Source: Variovorax jilinensis (GTDB taxonomy: Bacteria > Pseudomonadota > Gammaproteobacteria > Burkholderiales > Burkholderiaceae_C). From it: a stretch of 64,000 bases of DNA. The stretch spans positions 620,001-684,000 of the forward strand of contig NZ_JASZYQ010000003.1 of the NCBI RefSeq assembly GCF_030316885.1, written 5' to 3'. Numbering within the stretch: position 1 is the first letter of the stretch; every line of letters starts with the position of its first letter. Under the pieces are notes generated by a model, which saw only the letters and a list, made by a program, of their open reading frames with translations, made no database searches and was not told the origin of the DNA. Shown here piece after piece: positions 43,494-52,678 of the stretch. Both the position numbers and the translations under genes were made by a program.

Positions 43494-43532
43494 CCGCGCA
43501 TTTCCGGCGGCCCCTGGCGGGCCGCTGCGCGG
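43494..43532 (-). other. Nested stem-loop downstream of the antiporter gene
   Basis: An outer 7-bp stem (43494-43500 with 43526-43532) encloses an inner perfect 7-bp stem (43507-43513 with 43519-43525) with a 5-nt loop. It begins 7 bp after the ybaL-like stop. There is no T tract, so it may stabilise the 3' end or assist factor-dependent termination rather than act as an intrinsic terminator. Confidence 0.45.
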
Positions 43533-43539
43533 GAAAAAC

Positions 43540-45237
43540 TCAGGCCTCGGCGAGCGCCCGAGCGAGCACGGTGCGGGCCATCGCCTGGGCCAGTTCCTGC
43601 TCCCCCAGGCAGACCGTGACCGCGTCCTGCTGGGTGAGCAGGCGCGCCTCGTCCTCGTTGTGGCTGCGGATCACGGTCTGGATGCCGGGATTCAGCGTGC
43701 GGGCCGCCTCGATCATCTGCCGCACGTTGATGGCGTCTGCCGTCGCGATCACGAGCACGCGGGCGCGGGCGATGTGGGCCTGGATCAGCACCGCCGGATC
43801 GGCCGCATCGCCCCACACCGCGGCCATGCCGTCGGCGCGGAGCTTCTCGACGATGGCGCGATTCTGTTCGGCCACCACGAACGGGATGTCGTGCGCGACC
43901 AGGGCCGCGGCGATGCGCCGGCCCACACGGCCATAGCCGACCAGCACGACCTGGCGCGACAGGAAGCGCGCCTCGGTGTGCATCGGCAGCTCGGCCAGCG
44001 GGTCGTCGCGCGATTCGAGCCCGCGCGCGAACGAGGAATGCGCATGCAGCCATGTCTGCAATGGCGCGATCAGGCTGAACCAGAGCGGATTGCTCGCGAT
44101 CGAGATCAGGGCTCCGGCCAGCAGCAGGCTCTGGCCTTCGCGCGGCAACAGGCCCAGCGAGCCGCCGAGCGCGGCGAGGATGAACGAGAACTCGCCGATC
44201 TGCGCCAGGCTCGCGCTCACCGTGAGCGCCGTGCCCAGCGGATAGCGGAACAGCAGCACCAGCGCGCAGGCAGCGACCGACTTGCCGACCACGATGACTA
44301 GCACGACCGCGAGCACCTGCAGCGGGCGTTCGATCAGCACCGAGGGATCGAACAGCATGCCGACCGAGACGAAGAACAGCACCGCGAAGGCGTCGCGCAA
44401 CGGCAGCGATTCCTGCGCCGCGCGATGGCTGAACTCGGATTCGCGCATCACGACGCCGGCGAAGAAGGCGCCGAGGGCGAACGAGACCCCGAACAGCGCG
44501 GCCGAGGCGAAGGCGATGCTGACCGCCGCCGCCACCACGCAGAGCGTGAAGAGCTCGCGCGAATTGGTGCGCGCCACCTGCCAGAGCATCCACGGAAACA
44601 CGCGCCGCCCGACCACCAGCATCAGCGCCACGAAGCCGCCGACCTGCAGCAGCGTGAGGCCCAGGGTCTGCCAGATCGGCGTGTTCGATTCGGCGGCTTC
44701 GGCCTGGCCGCCCAGCGCGCCGGCCAGCGGCGGCAGCAGCACCAGCACCAGCACCATCGCGAGGTCCTCGACCACCAGCCAGCCGATCGCGATCCGGCCC
44801 GTGAAGGATTCGAGGATGCCGAGGTTCTCGAGCGCGCGCAGCAGCACGACCGTGCTGGCCACCGACAGCGCGAGCCCGAAGACCAGCGCACCGCCCAGAT
44901 TCCAGCCCCACCAGCTCGCGAGGCCGACCCCGAGCAGCGTCGCCACCGTCATCTGAACCAGCGCGCCCGGCAACGCGATGCGCCGCACCGCGAGCAGGTC
45001 GTCGAGCGAGAAATGCAGGCCGACGCCGAACATCAGAAGCATGACGCCGATCTCGGCCAGTTGCGCCGCGATGCCGGCATCGGCCACGAAACCCGGCGTG
45101 AACGGGCCGATGATGACGCCCGCGAGCAGATACCCCACCAGCGCCGGCAGCCGCAGCCGCGTCGCCAGAAAGCCGAACACCAGCGCCAGCCCGAGGCCGG
45201 CGGCGATGGTGTTGATCAGGGAAACGCTGTGATGCAT
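43540..45237 (-). CDS. ybaL: CPA2-family cation/proton antiporter with RCK domain (YbaL/KefB-like)
   Basis: A 565-residue membrane protein with about 12-13 helices in the N-terminal 390 residues (GYLLAGVIIGPFTPGF, LSVASTVVLLRALE) and a C-terminal TrkA-N/RCK domain starting VVLVGYGRVGRRIAAAL with acidic nucleotide-binding residue further on. This is the layout of YbaL/KefB potassium or sodium/proton antiporters. The TrkA-C domain is short. Start at MHHSVSLINT; upstream frame is open but not family-like. It lies 37 bp after dctA. Confidence 0.9.
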   Translation of the reverse strand: MHHSVSLINTIAAGLGLALVFGFLATRLRLPALVGYLLAGVIIGPFTPGFVADAGIAAQLAEIGVMLLMFGVGLHFSLDDLLAVRRIALPGALVQMTVATLLGVGLASWWGWNLGGALVFGLALSVASTVVLLRALENLGILESFTGRIAIGWLVVEDLAMVLVLVLLPPLAGALGGQAEAAESNTPIWQTLGLTLLQVGGFVALMLVVGRRVFPWMLWQVARTNSRELFTLCVVAAAVSIAFASAALFGVSFALGAFFAGVVMRESEFSHRAAQESLPLRDAFAVLFFVSVGMLFDPSVLIERPLQVLAVVLVIVVGKSVAACALVLLFRYPLGTALTVSASLAQIGEFSFILAALGGSLGLLPREGQSLLLAGALISIASNPLWFSLIAPLQTWLHAHSSFARGLESRDDPLAELPMHTEARFLSRQVVLVGYGRVGRRIAAALVAHDIPFVVAEQNRAIVEKLRADGMAAVWGDAADPAVLIQAHIARARVLVIATADAINVRQMIEAARTLNPGIQTVIRSHNEDEARLLTQQDAVTVCLGEQELAQAMARTVLARALAEA

Positions 45238-45274
45238 CGTTCCTGCATTCTGCAAGAACGACGCCCGGACTCGC

Positions 45275-46630
45275 TCAGCCCGCCATCTTGCTGGTGCGGG
45301 CGTTGACCAGTTCCTCGGGCTCGTTGGCCTCGACCCAGGTCTCGTTGTTGAGCCCCGCCTGCAGGCGGTCGGTGTCCAGCGCATCGGTCCACTTCGCCAC
45401 CACGATGGTGGCCACGCCGTTGCCGATCAGGTTGGTGAGCGCGCGGGCCTCCGACATGAAGCGGTCGATGCCGAGGATCAGCGCCAGGCCGGCCACCGGC
45501 ACGTGCCCCACTGCCGACAGCGTGGCCGCGAGCACGATGAAGCCGCTCCCCGTGACGCCCGCCGCACCCTTGGAGGTCAGCAGCAGCACGCCGAGCAGCG
45601 TGATCTCCTGCATCAGCGTCATCGGCGTGTTGGTGGCCTGGGCGATGAAGACCGCCGCCATCGTCAGGTAGATCGAGGTGCCATCGAGATTGAACGAGTA
45701 GCCCGTGGGAATCACGAGCCCGACCGTGGTCTTGTTGGCGCCCAGGTTCTCCATCTTCTCCATCATGCGCGGCAGCACCGATTCGGAAGACGAGGTGCCC
45801 AGCACGATCAGCAGTTCTTCCTTGATGTACTTGATGAACTTCCAGATGCTGAAGCCGTGGAAGCGCGCGATCAGCCCCAGCACCACGAAGATGAACAGCA
45901 GGCACGTGAGGTAGAAGGTGCCCATCAGCTTGCCGAGCGAGAACAGCGAGCCGATGCCGTACTTGCCGATCGTGAAGGCCATGGCGCCGAAGGCACCGAT
46001 GGGCGCCAGCTTCATGATGTAGTTGACGATCACGAAGAGCACGTGCGAGCCCTTCTCGATGATGTCGAAGATCAGCGTGCCGCGGCCGCCGAAGCGGTGC
46101 AGCGCAAAGCCGAACAGCACCGCGATCAGCAGCACCTGCAGGATCTCGCCCTTGGCAAAGGCGTCGACGATCGTGTTCGGTATGACATGCAGCAGGAAGT
46201 CGACCGTGCCCTCCATCTTGCCCGGACCGGTGTAGGCGGCGAGCGCGCGGGTGTCGAGCGACGCCGGGTCGATGTTCATGCCGGCGCCGGGCTTGAACAG
46301 GTTCACGAGCACCAGACCGACGACCAGCGCGATCGTGCTCACGATCTCGAAGTACAGCAGCGCGAGGCCGCCGGTCTTGCCGACCTTCTTCATGTCCTCC
46401 ATGCCGGCGATGCCCACCACCACGGTGCAGAAGATGATCGGCGCGATCATCATCTTGATCAGCTTGATGAACCCGTCGCCGAGCGGCTTCATCGATTCGC
46501 CGAGCGAGGGCTGGAAATGGCCCAGCAGCACGCCGATGATCACGGCGGTGATGACCTGCACGTAGAGCGATCGGTAGAGCGGCAGTTTTCTGGGCGGCAC
46601 GTCCGGCGCGGCGGTGGTGCTTGGTGTCAT
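45275..46630 (-). CDS. dctA: C4-dicarboxylate/proton symporter
   Basis: The DAACS-family carrier for succinate, fumarate and malate uptake. It has 451 residues. The start region [22 protein letters not shown], the [18 protein letters not shown] segment and the serine-rich hairpin/binding motifs ([31 protein letters not shown]) are typical of DctA. GGAGATCC precedes the ATG. It is separated from phaB upstream by a terminator, so it has its own promoter in the 80 bp between. No dctB/dctD-specific genes are beside it. Confidence 0.95.
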   Translation of the reverse strand: MTPSTTAAPDVPPRKLPLYRSLYVQVITAVIIGVLLGHFQPSLGESMKPLGDGFIKLIKMMIAPIIFCTVVVGIAGMEDMKKVGKTGGLALLYFEIVSTIALVVGLVLVNLFKPGAGMNIDPASLDTRALAAYTGPGKMEGTVDFLLHVIPNTIVDAFAKGEILQVLLIAVLFGFALHRFGGRGTLIFDIIEKGSHVLFVIVNYIMKLAPIGAFGAMAFTIGKYGIGSLFSLGKLMGTFYLTCLLFIFVVLGLIARFHGFSIWKFIKYIKEELLIVLGTSSSESVLPRMMEKMENLGANKTTVGLVIPTGYSFNLDGTSIYLTMAAVFIAQATNTPMTLMQEITLLGVLLLTSKGAAGVTGSGFIVLAATLSAVGHVPVAGLALILGIDRFMSEARALTNLIGNGVATIVVAKWTDALDTDRLQAGLNNETWVEANEPEELVNARTSKMAG

Positions 46631-46710
46631 GTGGATCTCCTGGATATGGAATGTTGGAATGGGAGACGGTCTTGTGGAACCCTGATTGCAATGCGCGCTG
46701 CCGACAAATG

Positions 46711-46734
46711 AAAAAACCCGCCAGGGCGGGTTTT
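46711..46734 (-). terminator. Intrinsic terminator downstream of phaB
   Basis: AAAACCCGCC and GGCGGGTTTT pair in a stem with a 2-nt centre, with T runs on both sides, 29 bp after the phaB stop. On the minus strand the stem is followed by six T residues. It separates phaB from dctA. Confidence 0.88.
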
Positions 46735-46762
46735 CTCGATGCTGCTCTTCGCGTTCGGGGCC

Positions 46763-47500
46763 TCAGTGCATGTGAAGCCCGCCGTTGACCGAAAAGTCGG
46801 CCCCGGTGGAATAGCCGCCCTCGTCGGTCGCAAGCCACGAGATGATAGACGCGATCTCGCTGGGCTCGCCCAGGCGCTTGACCGGAATCGTGCCGACGAT
46901 CTTGTCGAGCACTTCCTGGCGGATCGCCTTCACCATGTCGGTACCGATGTAGCCCGGGCTCACGGTGTTCACGGTCACGCCCTTGGCAGCCAGTTCCTGC
47001 GCCAGCGCCATCGTGAAGCCGTGCATGCCGGCCTTGGCGGCCGAATAGTTGGTCTGGCCGGCCTGCCCCTTGGCGCCGTTGACCGAACTGATGTTGATGA
47101 TCCGGCCCCAGCCCTTCTCGACCATGTCGCCGACCACCTGCTTGGTGACGTTGAACATGCTGTTGAGGTTGGTCTCGATCACCGAGCTCCAGTCCTCGGG
47201 CGTCATCTTGAGGAACATGCGGTCGCGCGTGATGCCGGCGTTGTTGACCAGCACGTCGATGCTGCCGTGTTCGGCCTTGGCCTTGGTGAAGGCCTCGACG
47301 GTCGATTGCCAGTCGCCGACATTGCCGACCGATGCATGGAACTCGAAGCCCTCGGCCTTCTGCTCGGCCAGCCATTTGGCGTGATCCCGCGTCGGGCCGC
47401 AGCCCGCAATGACGGTGAAACCGTCCTTGGCCAGGCGCTGGCAGATAGCGGTTCCGATGCCACCCATCCCCCCGGTGACGTATGCGACTTTTTTGCTCAT
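46763..47500 (-). CDS. phaB: Acetoacetyl-CoA reductase
   Basis: An NADPH-dependent short-chain dehydrogenase of 245 residues that makes (R)-3-hydroxybutyryl-CoA, the monomer of PHB. Motifs are the cofactor loop TGGMGGIG, NNAG, and the catalytic Ser-Tyr-Lys in NISSVNGAKGQAGQTNYSAAK; the QTNYSAAKAG stretch is characteristic of PhaB. It ends at a strong terminator and is divergent from the ABC transporter operon. phaC and phaA lie about 6 kb away rather than adjacent. Confidence 0.94.
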   Translation of the reverse strand: MSKKVAYVTGGMGGIGTAICQRLAKDGFTVIAGCGPTRDHAKWLAEQKAEGFEFHASVGNVGDWQSTVEAFTKAKAEHGSIDVLVNNAGITRDRMFLKMTPEDWSSVIETNLNSMFNVTKQVVGDMVEKGWGRIINISSVNGAKGQAGQTNYSAAKAGMHGFTMALAQELAAKGVTVNTVSPGYIGTDMVKAIRQEVLDKIVGTIPVKRLGEPSEIASIISWLATDEGGYSTGADFSVNGGLHMH

Positions 47501-47632
47501 GGAAGTTCCTTGGTATGTGCGAGCCTGGAGAGGCGTCGATCACTGTACAGATATTTCCTGGCGGCTCCGGCTGAGGAAAACACTGACCCCTCAATGCAAC
47601 CGTCTGTCACAAGCCGTCCATATACTCGTTCG

Positions 47633-48649
47633 ATGTCTTCCATCGCCCTGAACGGGATCGCCAAGTCTTGGGGCGACAGCACCGCCTTGCATGCCGTGGA
47701 CCTGCGCATCGACGCCGGTTCCTTTTGCGTGCTGCTCGGTCCGTCGGGCTGCGGCAAGTCGACCACGCTGCGCATCCTGGCCGGTCTCGAGACCGCTTCC
47801 GCAGGCCGTGTGCTGATCGACGGTCAGGACGTCACCGACCTGCCGCCGGCGCGCCGCGGCATTGCGATGGTGTTCCAGAACTACGCCCTCTTCCCGCACC
47901 TGAGCGTGGCCGACAACATCGGCTTCGGGCTCTCGGTACGGCGCACGCCCGCCGCCGAGAGCGCGCGCCGCCTGCGCGAGACCGCGTCGCTGCTCGGGCT
48001 CGAGACGCTGCTCGATCGCAAGCCGGGCCAGCTGTCGGGCGGCCAGCAGCAGCGCGTGGCGCTCGGCCGCGCACTGGTGGCGCAGGCCAAGGTGTGCCTG
48101 ATGGACGAGCCGCTGTCGAACCTCGATGCCCAGTTGCGCCAGGACATGCGCCGCGAGCTTCGCGAGTTGCAGCAGCAGCTCGGCCTCACGGTGGTCTACG
48201 TCACGCACGACCAGACCGAGGCCATGAGTATGGCCGACCAGGTGGTGCTGCTGAACAAGGGCCGGGTCGAGCAGGCCGGCGCCCCGCGCGACCTGTACGC
48301 ACGACCCGCCACCACCTTTGCGGCCCGCTTCATCGGCACGCCGCCGATGAACCTCGCGGCCCTGGAAGACGGGCGCATCGCGGGCAGCGAGGTCGCGGCC
48401 GGTGTCGCCGGCGGCACGCTGGGCGTCCGGCCCGAGGCGATCTCGCTGGCCGCCGACGGCATTCCCGCGACGGTCCAGAGCGTCGAGTACCTGGGTGCCG
48501 ACCTGGTGCTGCGCTGCGCGATCGGCAGCCAGAACCTGCTCGTACGGATGGCGGGTCAGCACGTGGCGGCGCCGGGCGACCGGGTCCGCCTGCGCTGGGC
48601 CGCGGCGGACGCTCACGGATTCGATGCCGGCGGACGACGCCTGGCCTGA
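47633..48649 (+). CDS. ugpC: ABC transporter ATPase, sn-glycerol-3-phosphate (UgpC/MalK) type
   Basis: A 338-residue ATPase of the CUT1 class with Walker A GPSGCGKST, the Q-loop FQNYALFPH, signature LSGGQQQR, Walker B CLMDEP and a C-terminal TOBE-like regulatory domain. It powers the importer formed with the two permeases downstream. ATG at 47633 has no ribosome binding site but a TATACT box lies 6 bp upstream, so a leaderless mRNA is possible; an in-frame ATG at 47594 is the alternative. First gene of the ugpC-B-A-E-EEP operon. Confidence 0.92.
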   Translation: MSSIALNGIAKSWGDSTALHAVDLRIDAGSFCVLLGPSGCGKSTTLRILAGLETASAGRVLIDGQDVTDLPPARRGIAMVFQNYALFPHLSVADNIGFGLSVRRTPAAESARRLRETASLLGLETLLDRKPGQLSGGQQQRVALGRALVAQAKVCLMDEPLSNLDAQLRQDMRRELRELQQQLGLTVVYVTHDQTEAMSMADQVVLLNKGRVEQAGAPRDLYARPATTFAARFIGTPPMNLAALEDGRIAGSEVAAGVAGGTLGVRPEAISLAADGIPATVQSVEYLGADLVLRCAIGSQNLLVRMAGQHVAAPGDRVRLRWAAADAHGFDAGGRRLA

Positions 48650-48677
48650 CTTTCACCAACGAGGAGAAGCAACCACC

Positions 48678-49979
48678 ATGCAACGCAAGACCTTCATCAA
48701 GACTCTGGCGCTGCCGCTGTTCGCAGCCGGCGGCCTGGTCGTCGGCAGTGCCGGCGCGCAGGCGCAGACGCCGGTCGAAGTCCAGTTCTACTACCCGGTG
48801 GCCGTGGGCGGCCCGATCGCCAAGACCATCGACGGCTTCGCGGCCGGCTTCATGAAGGAGAACCCCGGCATCAAGGTGACGCCGATCTACGCCGGCACCT
48901 ACCAGGAAACCATCGTCAAGGCCCTGACGGCCCACAAGTCGGGCACGCCGCCGGTCACCTCGGTGCTGCTGTCGACCGACATGTTCACGCTGATCGACGA
49001 GGAGGCGATCGTGCCTTTCGACGACTTCGTCAAGACCGCCGAGGACAAGGCCTGGCTGGCCGGCTTCTACAAGGCCTTCATGATGAACAGCCAGACCGGC
49101 GGCAAGACCTGGGGCATTCCGTTCCAGCGCTCGACCGTCGTCATGTACTGGAACAAGGAGCTCTTCAAGGAGGCCGGCCTCAACCCCGACAAGGCACCCG
49201 CGAACTGGGCCGAACTCAAGGAAGCGGCGACCAAGCTCACGAAGAAGGATGCCGGCGGCAAGGTCACGCAATGGGGCGTGCAGATTCCGTCGAGCGGCTT
49301 CCCGTACTGGCTCTTCCAGACCATCACCACGCCCAACGACGCCATCCTCGCGAACGAGGCCGGCACGGCAGTCAAGCTGGACGACCCCAAGGTGATCGAG
49401 GCGCTGCAGTACTGGGTCGACCTCGGCAAGGCCGGCATCCAGCCGCCCGGCGTGGTCGAGTGGGGCACCACGCCGAAGGACTTCTTCGAGCGCAAGGCCG
49501 CGATCATCTACACCACCACCGGCAACCTGACCAACATCAAGGCCAACGCGAAGTTCGATTTCGGCGTCGGCATGATTCCGGCCAACCGGCGCAAGGGCTC
49601 GCCCACGGGCGGCGGCAACTTCTACATCTTCAAGAAGTCCACCCCGGCGCAGCAGGAAGCGTCGTTCAAGTTCATCAAGTGGATCACCCAGCCCGAGCGC
49701 GCCGCGCAATGGAGCATGGACACCGGCTACGTCGCGGTCTCTCCTGCCGCCTACGAGACCGACACGCTGCGCAAGTACGGTCGCGACTTCCCGCAGGCGC
49801 TGGTCGCGCGCGACCAGCTCCCGTTCTCGGTGGCCGAGTTCTCGACCCACGACAACCAGCGCGTGACCAAGGCACTCAACGACGGACTGCAGGCCGCACT
49901 GACCGGCACCAAGACGCCGGCCCAGGCCATGCAGGACGCACAGCGCGAAGCCGACCGCATCCTGAGACCTTTCAAGTGA
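48678..49979 (+). CDS. ugpB: Periplasmic substrate-binding protein, UgpB-like
   Basis: A family-1 extracellular solute-binding protein of 433 residues with a Sec signal peptide (basic MQRKTFIK, hydrophobic core, cleavage near AGAQAQ at about residue 30). The mature protein has the sugar-type binding protein layout, starting VEVQFYYPVAVGG, as in UgpB. The ligand is probably glycerol 3-phosphate or a related phosphodiester, judging from family and operon, but this cannot be fixed from sequence. A strong GAGGAGAAG site precedes the ATG. Confidence 0.9.
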   Translation: MQRKTFIKTLALPLFAAGGLVVGSAGAQAQTPVEVQFYYPVAVGGPIAKTIDGFAAGFMKENPGIKVTPIYAGTYQETIVKALTAHKSGTPPVTSVLLSTDMFTLIDEEAIVPFDDFVKTAEDKAWLAGFYKAFMMNSQTGGKTWGIPFQRSTVVMYWNKELFKEAGLNPDKAPANWAELKEAATKLTKKDAGGKVTQWGVQIPSSGFPYWLFQTITTPNDAILANEAGTAVKLDDPKVIEALQYWVDLGKAGIQPPGVVEWGTTPKDFFERKAAIIYTTTGNLTNIKANAKFDFGVGMIPANRRKGSPTGGGNFYIFKKSTPAQQEASFKFIKWITQPERAAQWSMDTGYVAVSPAAYETDTLRKYGRDFPQALVARDQLPFSVAEFSTHDNQRVTKALNDGLQAALTGTKTPAQAMQDAQREADRILRPFK

Positions 49980-50076
49980 CCCTCGGAGTGCCCTGCCTCG
50001 CAGGTCTGCCACTCCTCTTTCAGGGAGCGCACCCAGCGGCCCGGCCGAGCCGGTTCCGCGGGTGCCCTGGAACCGC

Positions 50077-50946
50077 ATGAGCCAGCGCAGCCTGCACGCC
50101 TGGCTGCTGCTGCTGCCCGCGCTGGTGCTGCTGGTGGCCTTCACGCACTGGCCCGCGGTCTCGACCCTGATCGACAGCTTCTACTCCACACCCAAGGGCA
50201 GCCGCCCGGGTGTATGGGTGGGCGTCGAGAACTACGCGGTCATGACCGCCGACCCGGTGTTCTGGAAGGCGGTGCGCAACAACCTGTGGTTCGCGGGCGC
50301 GACCATTCCGCTGTCGATCGCGCTCGCGCTCGTGATGGCGCTGTGGGTCAACGAGCGCATCGCGGGCCGGGCCTTCCTGCGCATGGCCTACTTCACGCCG
50401 ACCGTGCTGCCGATGATCGCGGTGGCCAACATCTGGCTCTTCTTCTACACGCCGCAGTACGGCCTGCTCGAGCAGATCACCGGCGCACTCGGCCTGCCCT
50501 CGCACAACTGGCTCGGCAGCCCCTCCACCGCACTCGGCGCGGTCACGCTGGTGGCGATCTGGAAGGAAGCCGGCTTCTTCATGATCTTCTACCTGGCCGC
50601 GCTGCAGACGCTCAATCCAAGCCTGCGCGAGGCGGCCGCGATCGAAGGTGCATCGCGCTGGTACTTCTTTCGCCGCGTGCAGTGGCCGCTGCTCATGCCC
50701 ACCACGCTGTTCGTGCTGGTCAACGCCTTCATCAACGCCTTCCGCATGGTCGACCACCTGTTCGTGCTGACCCGCGGCGGCCCCGACAACGCCTCGATCC
50801 TGCTGCTCTACCACCTGTACGAGGTGGGCTTCAGCTTCTGGGACACGGCCTATGCCTCGGCGATCACGGTGGTGCTCGTGGTGGTGCTGGCCGGCATCTC
50901 GCTGTTCCAGTTCTTCGTGCTCGACCGCAAGGTGCACTACAAATGA
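50077..50946 (+). CDS. ugpA: ABC transporter permease, UgpA-like
   Basis: An inner membrane permease with six predicted helices and the EAA loop (REAAAIEGASRWYFFRRVQWPLL) that docks on the ATPase. The ATG of MSQRSLHAW gives 289 residues; a GTG 15 bp upstream is possible, and neither has a good ribosome binding site. Its stop overlaps the next permease start (ATGA). It pairs with UgpE to form the channel. Confidence 0.91.
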   Translation: MSQRSLHAWLLLLPALVLLVAFTHWPAVSTLIDSFYSTPKGSRPGVWVGVENYAVMTADPVFWKAVRNNLWFAGATIPLSIALALVMALWVNERIAGRAFLRMAYFTPTVLPMIAVANIWLFFYTPQYGLLEQITGALGLPSHNWLGSPSTALGAVTLVAIWKEAGFFMIFYLAALQTLNPSLREAAAIEGASRWYFFRRVQWPLLMPTTLFVLVNAFINAFRMVDHLFVLTRGGPDNASILLLYHLYEVGFSFWDTAYASAITVVLVVVLAGISLFQFFVLDRKVHYK

Positions 50947-51779
50947 CGCGCGCGCCGGCCGGTCGCCTGGCCTACAACGAGCCGACATGGCTCGACACGC
51001 TGGCCGCCTGGGTGCTGGCCCTGTTGTGGATCCTGCCGCTCGCCTACGCGGTATGGACCGCCTTCCACCCGGCCGAGTATTCGACCCGCTTCTCGTTGCT
51101 GGCGCCGCTCACGCTCGACAACTTCCGCCGCGCCTGGGAGGCCGCGCCCTTCGCGCGCTACTTTCTCAACACCACGCTGCTTGTGACGATGGTGCTCGCG
51201 GTGCAGCTGGTGCTGGGCACGCTCGCGGCGTATGCCTTCGCGCGCTTCGAGTTCCGCGGCCGCGGCATCGCCTTCGCGCTGGTGCTGGTCCAGCTCATGG
51301 TCATGCCGGACATCCTGCTGGTCGAGAACTACAAGACCATGGCCCGGCTCGGCCTGGTCGACACGCTGCTGGCCATCGGCCTGCCCTACTTCGCCTCGGC
51401 CTTCGCGATCTTCCTGCTGCGCCAGACCTTCATGGGCATTCCGAAGGAGCTCGACGAGGCCGCCCGCGTCGAGGGCGCGAGCGCCATGCAGATCCTGTGG
51501 CGGGTCTATGTGCCGCTCGCCCGGCCGGTCTACACCGCCTTCGCGCTGGTGTCGGTGAGCTTCCACTGGAATAATTTCCTCTGGCCGCTGATCATCACCA
51601 ACAGCGTCAAGGCGCGGCCGCTCACGGTCGGGCTGCAGGTGTTCTCGTCGGTGGACCAGGGCGTCGACTGGTCGGTCATCACGGCCGCCACGCTGATGAC
51701 CTCGGCGCCGCTGCTGATCGCGTTCCTGCTGTTCCAGCGCCAGTTCGTGCAGAGCTTCATGAGGGCCGGCATCAAGTGA
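50943..51779 (+). CDS. ugpE: ABC transporter permease, UgpE-like
   Basis: The second permease, 278 residues, six helices, with the EAA loop DEAARVEGASAMQILWRVYVPLARP. It overlaps ugpA by 4 bp at its start, and at its end it overlaps the EEP-family gene (GTGA), so all three are coupled. Together with UgpC and UgpB this makes a complete CUT1-type importer. Confidence 0.92.
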   Translation: MTRAPAGRLAYNEPTWLDTLAAWVLALLWILPLAYAVWTAFHPAEYSTRFSLLAPLTLDNFRRAWEAAPFARYFLNTTLLVTMVLAVQLVLGTLAAYAFARFEFRGRGIAFALVLVQLMVMPDILLVENYKTMARLGLVDTLLAIGLPYFASAFAIFLLRQTFMGIPKELDEAARVEGASAMQILWRVYVPLARPVYTAFALVSVSFHWNNFLWPLIITNSVKARPLTVGLQVFSSVDQGVDWSVITAATLMTSAPLLIAFLLFQRQFVQSFMRAGIK

Positions 51780-52651
51780 AACTCGTGACCTGGAACACCC
51801 AGTGGTGCTGCGGCCTCGACGGCATCGCCAGCGCGCGCCGCATCGTCGAGGGCGCCCGCGCGATGGCCGACTTCGACGTCCTGTGCCTGCAGGAGATCGC
51901 CTCGGGCTTCGATGCCATGCCCGGCCAGCCGGGCGACCAGCCGGCCGAACTGCAGGCCCTGCTGCCGGGCTTTCGCCTCTTCTTCGGTGCCGCGGTCGAC
52001 GAGTTCGATTCGGCGGGGCGGCCGATGCGCTTCGGCAACATGATCGCCACGCGGCTGCCGGTGGCCCGTGTCGCCCACCACGTGCTGCCCTGGCCGGCCG
52101 ATCCCACCGTGACCAGCATGCCGCGCATGTGCACGGCAGTCACGCTCACGAGCCCCGAACTCGGTCCGGTGCGCGTCATGACCACCCATCTCGAGTACTA
52201 CTCGCCGGCCCAGCGCCTGGCCCAGGCCCGCGCGCTGCGCGCCTTGCACATCGAGGCCTGCGAGCAGGCCGCGGCGCCGCCCGTCGACCCGATGAACGCC
52301 TCGCCCTTCCAGGCGAAGCGCCACACCGCGCAGGCGATCCTCTGCGGGGACTTCAACATGGCAGCCAGCGACCCGGCCTACGACGAGATCCTGCAGCCCT
52401 TCACCGACCCCGCACTGCCGAGCGGCGGCACGCCCGCGCGGCGCCTGCAGGACGCCTGGCCGCTCGCGAACCCGGGACGGCCGCACGACCCGACCTTCCG
52501 CCTCTTCGACCGCAAGTACGGCCCCGATCCGATCGCCTGCGATTTCGTCTTCGTGAGCGATGCGCTGGCGCCGCGCGTGCGCAAGGTCGAGGTGGACCTG
52601 CGGACGCAGGCGTCGGACCACCAGCCGGTGATGGTGGAGTTCGGAGACTGA
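51776..52651 (+). CDS. Endonuclease/exonuclease/phosphatase (EEP)-family phosphodiesterase
   Basis: A 291-residue cytoplasmic enzyme of the EEP superfamily, with the expected catalytic residues in order: Asn in VTWNTQW, Glu in CLQEIA, Asp in CGDFNM, and the final Asp-His in SDHQP; a conserved His lies in THLEYY. The GTG start overlaps the ugpE stop. In E. coli the ugp operon ends with ugpQ, a glycerophosphodiester phosphodiesterase of a different fold. By position this EEP protein could hydrolyse an imported phosphodiester; nucleic acid or other phosphate ester substrates are possible. Confidence 0.82.
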   Translation: MKLVTWNTQWCCGLDGIASARRIVEGARAMADFDVLCLQEIASGFDAMPGQPGDQPAELQALLPGFRLFFGAAVDEFDSAGRPMRFGNMIATRLPVARVAHHVLPWPADPTVTSMPRMCTAVTLTSPELGPVRVMTTHLEYYSPAQRLAQARALRALHIEACEQAAAPPVDPMNASPFQAKRHTAQAILCGDFNMAASDPAYDEILQPFTDPALPSGGTPARRLQDAWPLANPGRPHDPTFRLFDRKYGPDPIACDFVFVSDALAPRVRKVEVDLRTQASDHQPVMVEFGD

Positions 52652-52678
52652 AGGCGGTGCGGCCCGAACGGGGCCGCG

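Noticed and set aside
46686-46710. Sigma54-like -24/-12 element upstream of dctA (CGGCA ... TTGCA)
   Set aside because: Spacing between the GG and GC elements is one base too long, and sigma54 promoters are strict on this. The minus-strand match is also imperfect at the first base.
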